Of a stretch of 64,000 nucleotides of DNA, positions 63,888-64,000 are shown piece by piece; the stretch's first letter is position 1; each line of letters begins with the position of its first letter. The notes under the pieces were generated by a model. The model saw nothing but the letters and a program-made list of their open reading frames with translations. It was not told the origin of the DNA and made no database searches. The stretch covers positions 23,919 through 87,918 of the forward strand of contig JAQXCD010000055.1 in NCBI GenBank assembly GCA_029252045.1, written 5' to 3'. The stretch is from Sulfitobacter sp. (GTDB taxonomy: Bacteria > Pseudomonadota > Alphaproteobacteria > Rhodobacterales > Rhodobacteraceae). A program made the translations under genes and the position numbers.

Positions 63888-64000
63888 TGGTCCTAGATTT
63901 TAGACCAGTTTTCAGCCTTGTTAAGGTGGATCTGGGTTTTATTTAGGCTGCTAATCTCATTGGTTCGGTTTTGCTGACATAGGCCTCATCTGGGGTCAAT
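63888..64000 (-). mobile_element. end of an IS3-family insertion sequence (orfB C-terminus)
   Basis: From about 63888 the sequence changes abruptly to an AT-richer composition. The minus strand reads LTPDEAYVSKTEPMRLAA and stop at 63943-63945, matching the C-terminus of IS3-family OrfB transposases (x-T-P-D-E-A-Y ... AA). The element's outer end is probably TGGTCCTAGATTTTAGACC (63888-63906), beginning with the TG usual for this family. The left boundary rests on loss of adhesin homology, so it is uncertain by a few bases; the other end is beyond the window. The insertion interrupts the adhesin gene. Confidence 0.78.

Noticed and set aside
1..64000. CRISPR arrays, prophage, tRNA genes
   Set aside because: No regularly spaced repeats, phage structural genes or tRNA cloverleaf sequences were noticed in a by-eye reading; a tRNA scan would be needed to be sure.
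1..64000. All frameshifts and stops are sequencing errors
   Set aside because: Around fourteen lesions cluster in six loci (one adhesin cassette of three genes, one kinase, one cytochrome, one HEPN-like gene) while dozens of other genes are intact; random errors would be spread evenly. Single sites, especially the GC run at 60571, could still be technical.

Overview
The window looks like a chromosomal segment of an alphaproteobacterium of the marine Roseobacter group (Rhodobacteraceae). The basis is the combination of a propionyl-CoA carboxylase/methylmalonyl-CoA mutase cluster with a ScfR/PccR-type regulator and its TTTGCAAA operators, a choline-O-sulfate/choline/betaine operon, DUF2927, DUF6497 and DUF1127 proteins, moderately high GC, and the many ATGA start/stop overlaps. 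Genus cannot be resolved from the sequence alone. About 60 genes appear intact. At least five loci are clearly broken, and an IS3-family element enters at the right edge.

Layout: (1) 1-13.5 kb: propionate assimilation. pccB, a cupin protein, small secreted proteins, pccA and methylmalonyl-CoA mutase are all on the minus strand. An Mrr-type restriction nuclease is tucked directly behind pccA, and a sulfotransferase-like gene and a DUF4174 gene sit between it and the mutase. The divergent MFS exporter and the regulator pccR carry matching operators. (2) 13.5-20.2 kb: betI-betC-BCCT transporter-betB-betA, a pathway from choline sulfate to glycine betaine. (3) 20-32 kb: transporters (EamA, LysE, two SLC13/TrkA-C permeases flanking a small K+-channel-like protein, MgtE), YebC, a YmdB-like phosphodiesterase and 5-FCL. 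An AT-rich frameshifted gene separates the last two. (4) 32-38.7 kb: guanine and 8-oxoguanine deaminases, a HisN-like phosphatase, regulators and a Bax-inhibitor-1 protein. (5) 39-48 kb: a dead P-loop kinase gene, rpmG, a tandem glycine riboswitch ahead of a D-amino-acid dehydrogenase gene, RNase P RNA, an AmpD-like amidase, gatCA, UPF0173, tadA and an rluB-type gene. (6) 48.3-57.2 kb: TerC, XpaC, TelA, a DUF2927 lipoprotein, an SPFH+GYF protein and a zinc-ribbon membrane protein, which together look like a membrane-stress module. A dead cytochrome b gene lies inside it, followed by a nitroreductase and dtd. (7) 57.3-64 kb: a type I secretion cassette for an Ig-repeat adhesin. Its HlyD gene is intact, but the ABC, TolC and adhesin genes carry seven separate lesions, one of them the IS3 insertion.

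The main themes are one well-preserved, ScfR-controlled propionate regulon, a glycine-sensing leader on an amino-acid oxidase gene, a candidate membrane-integrity module, and advanced decay of a surface-adhesin secretion system. Lesions are concentrated in a few loci while dozens of neighbouring genes are open from start to stop. This argues for true gene decay rather than general sequence error.
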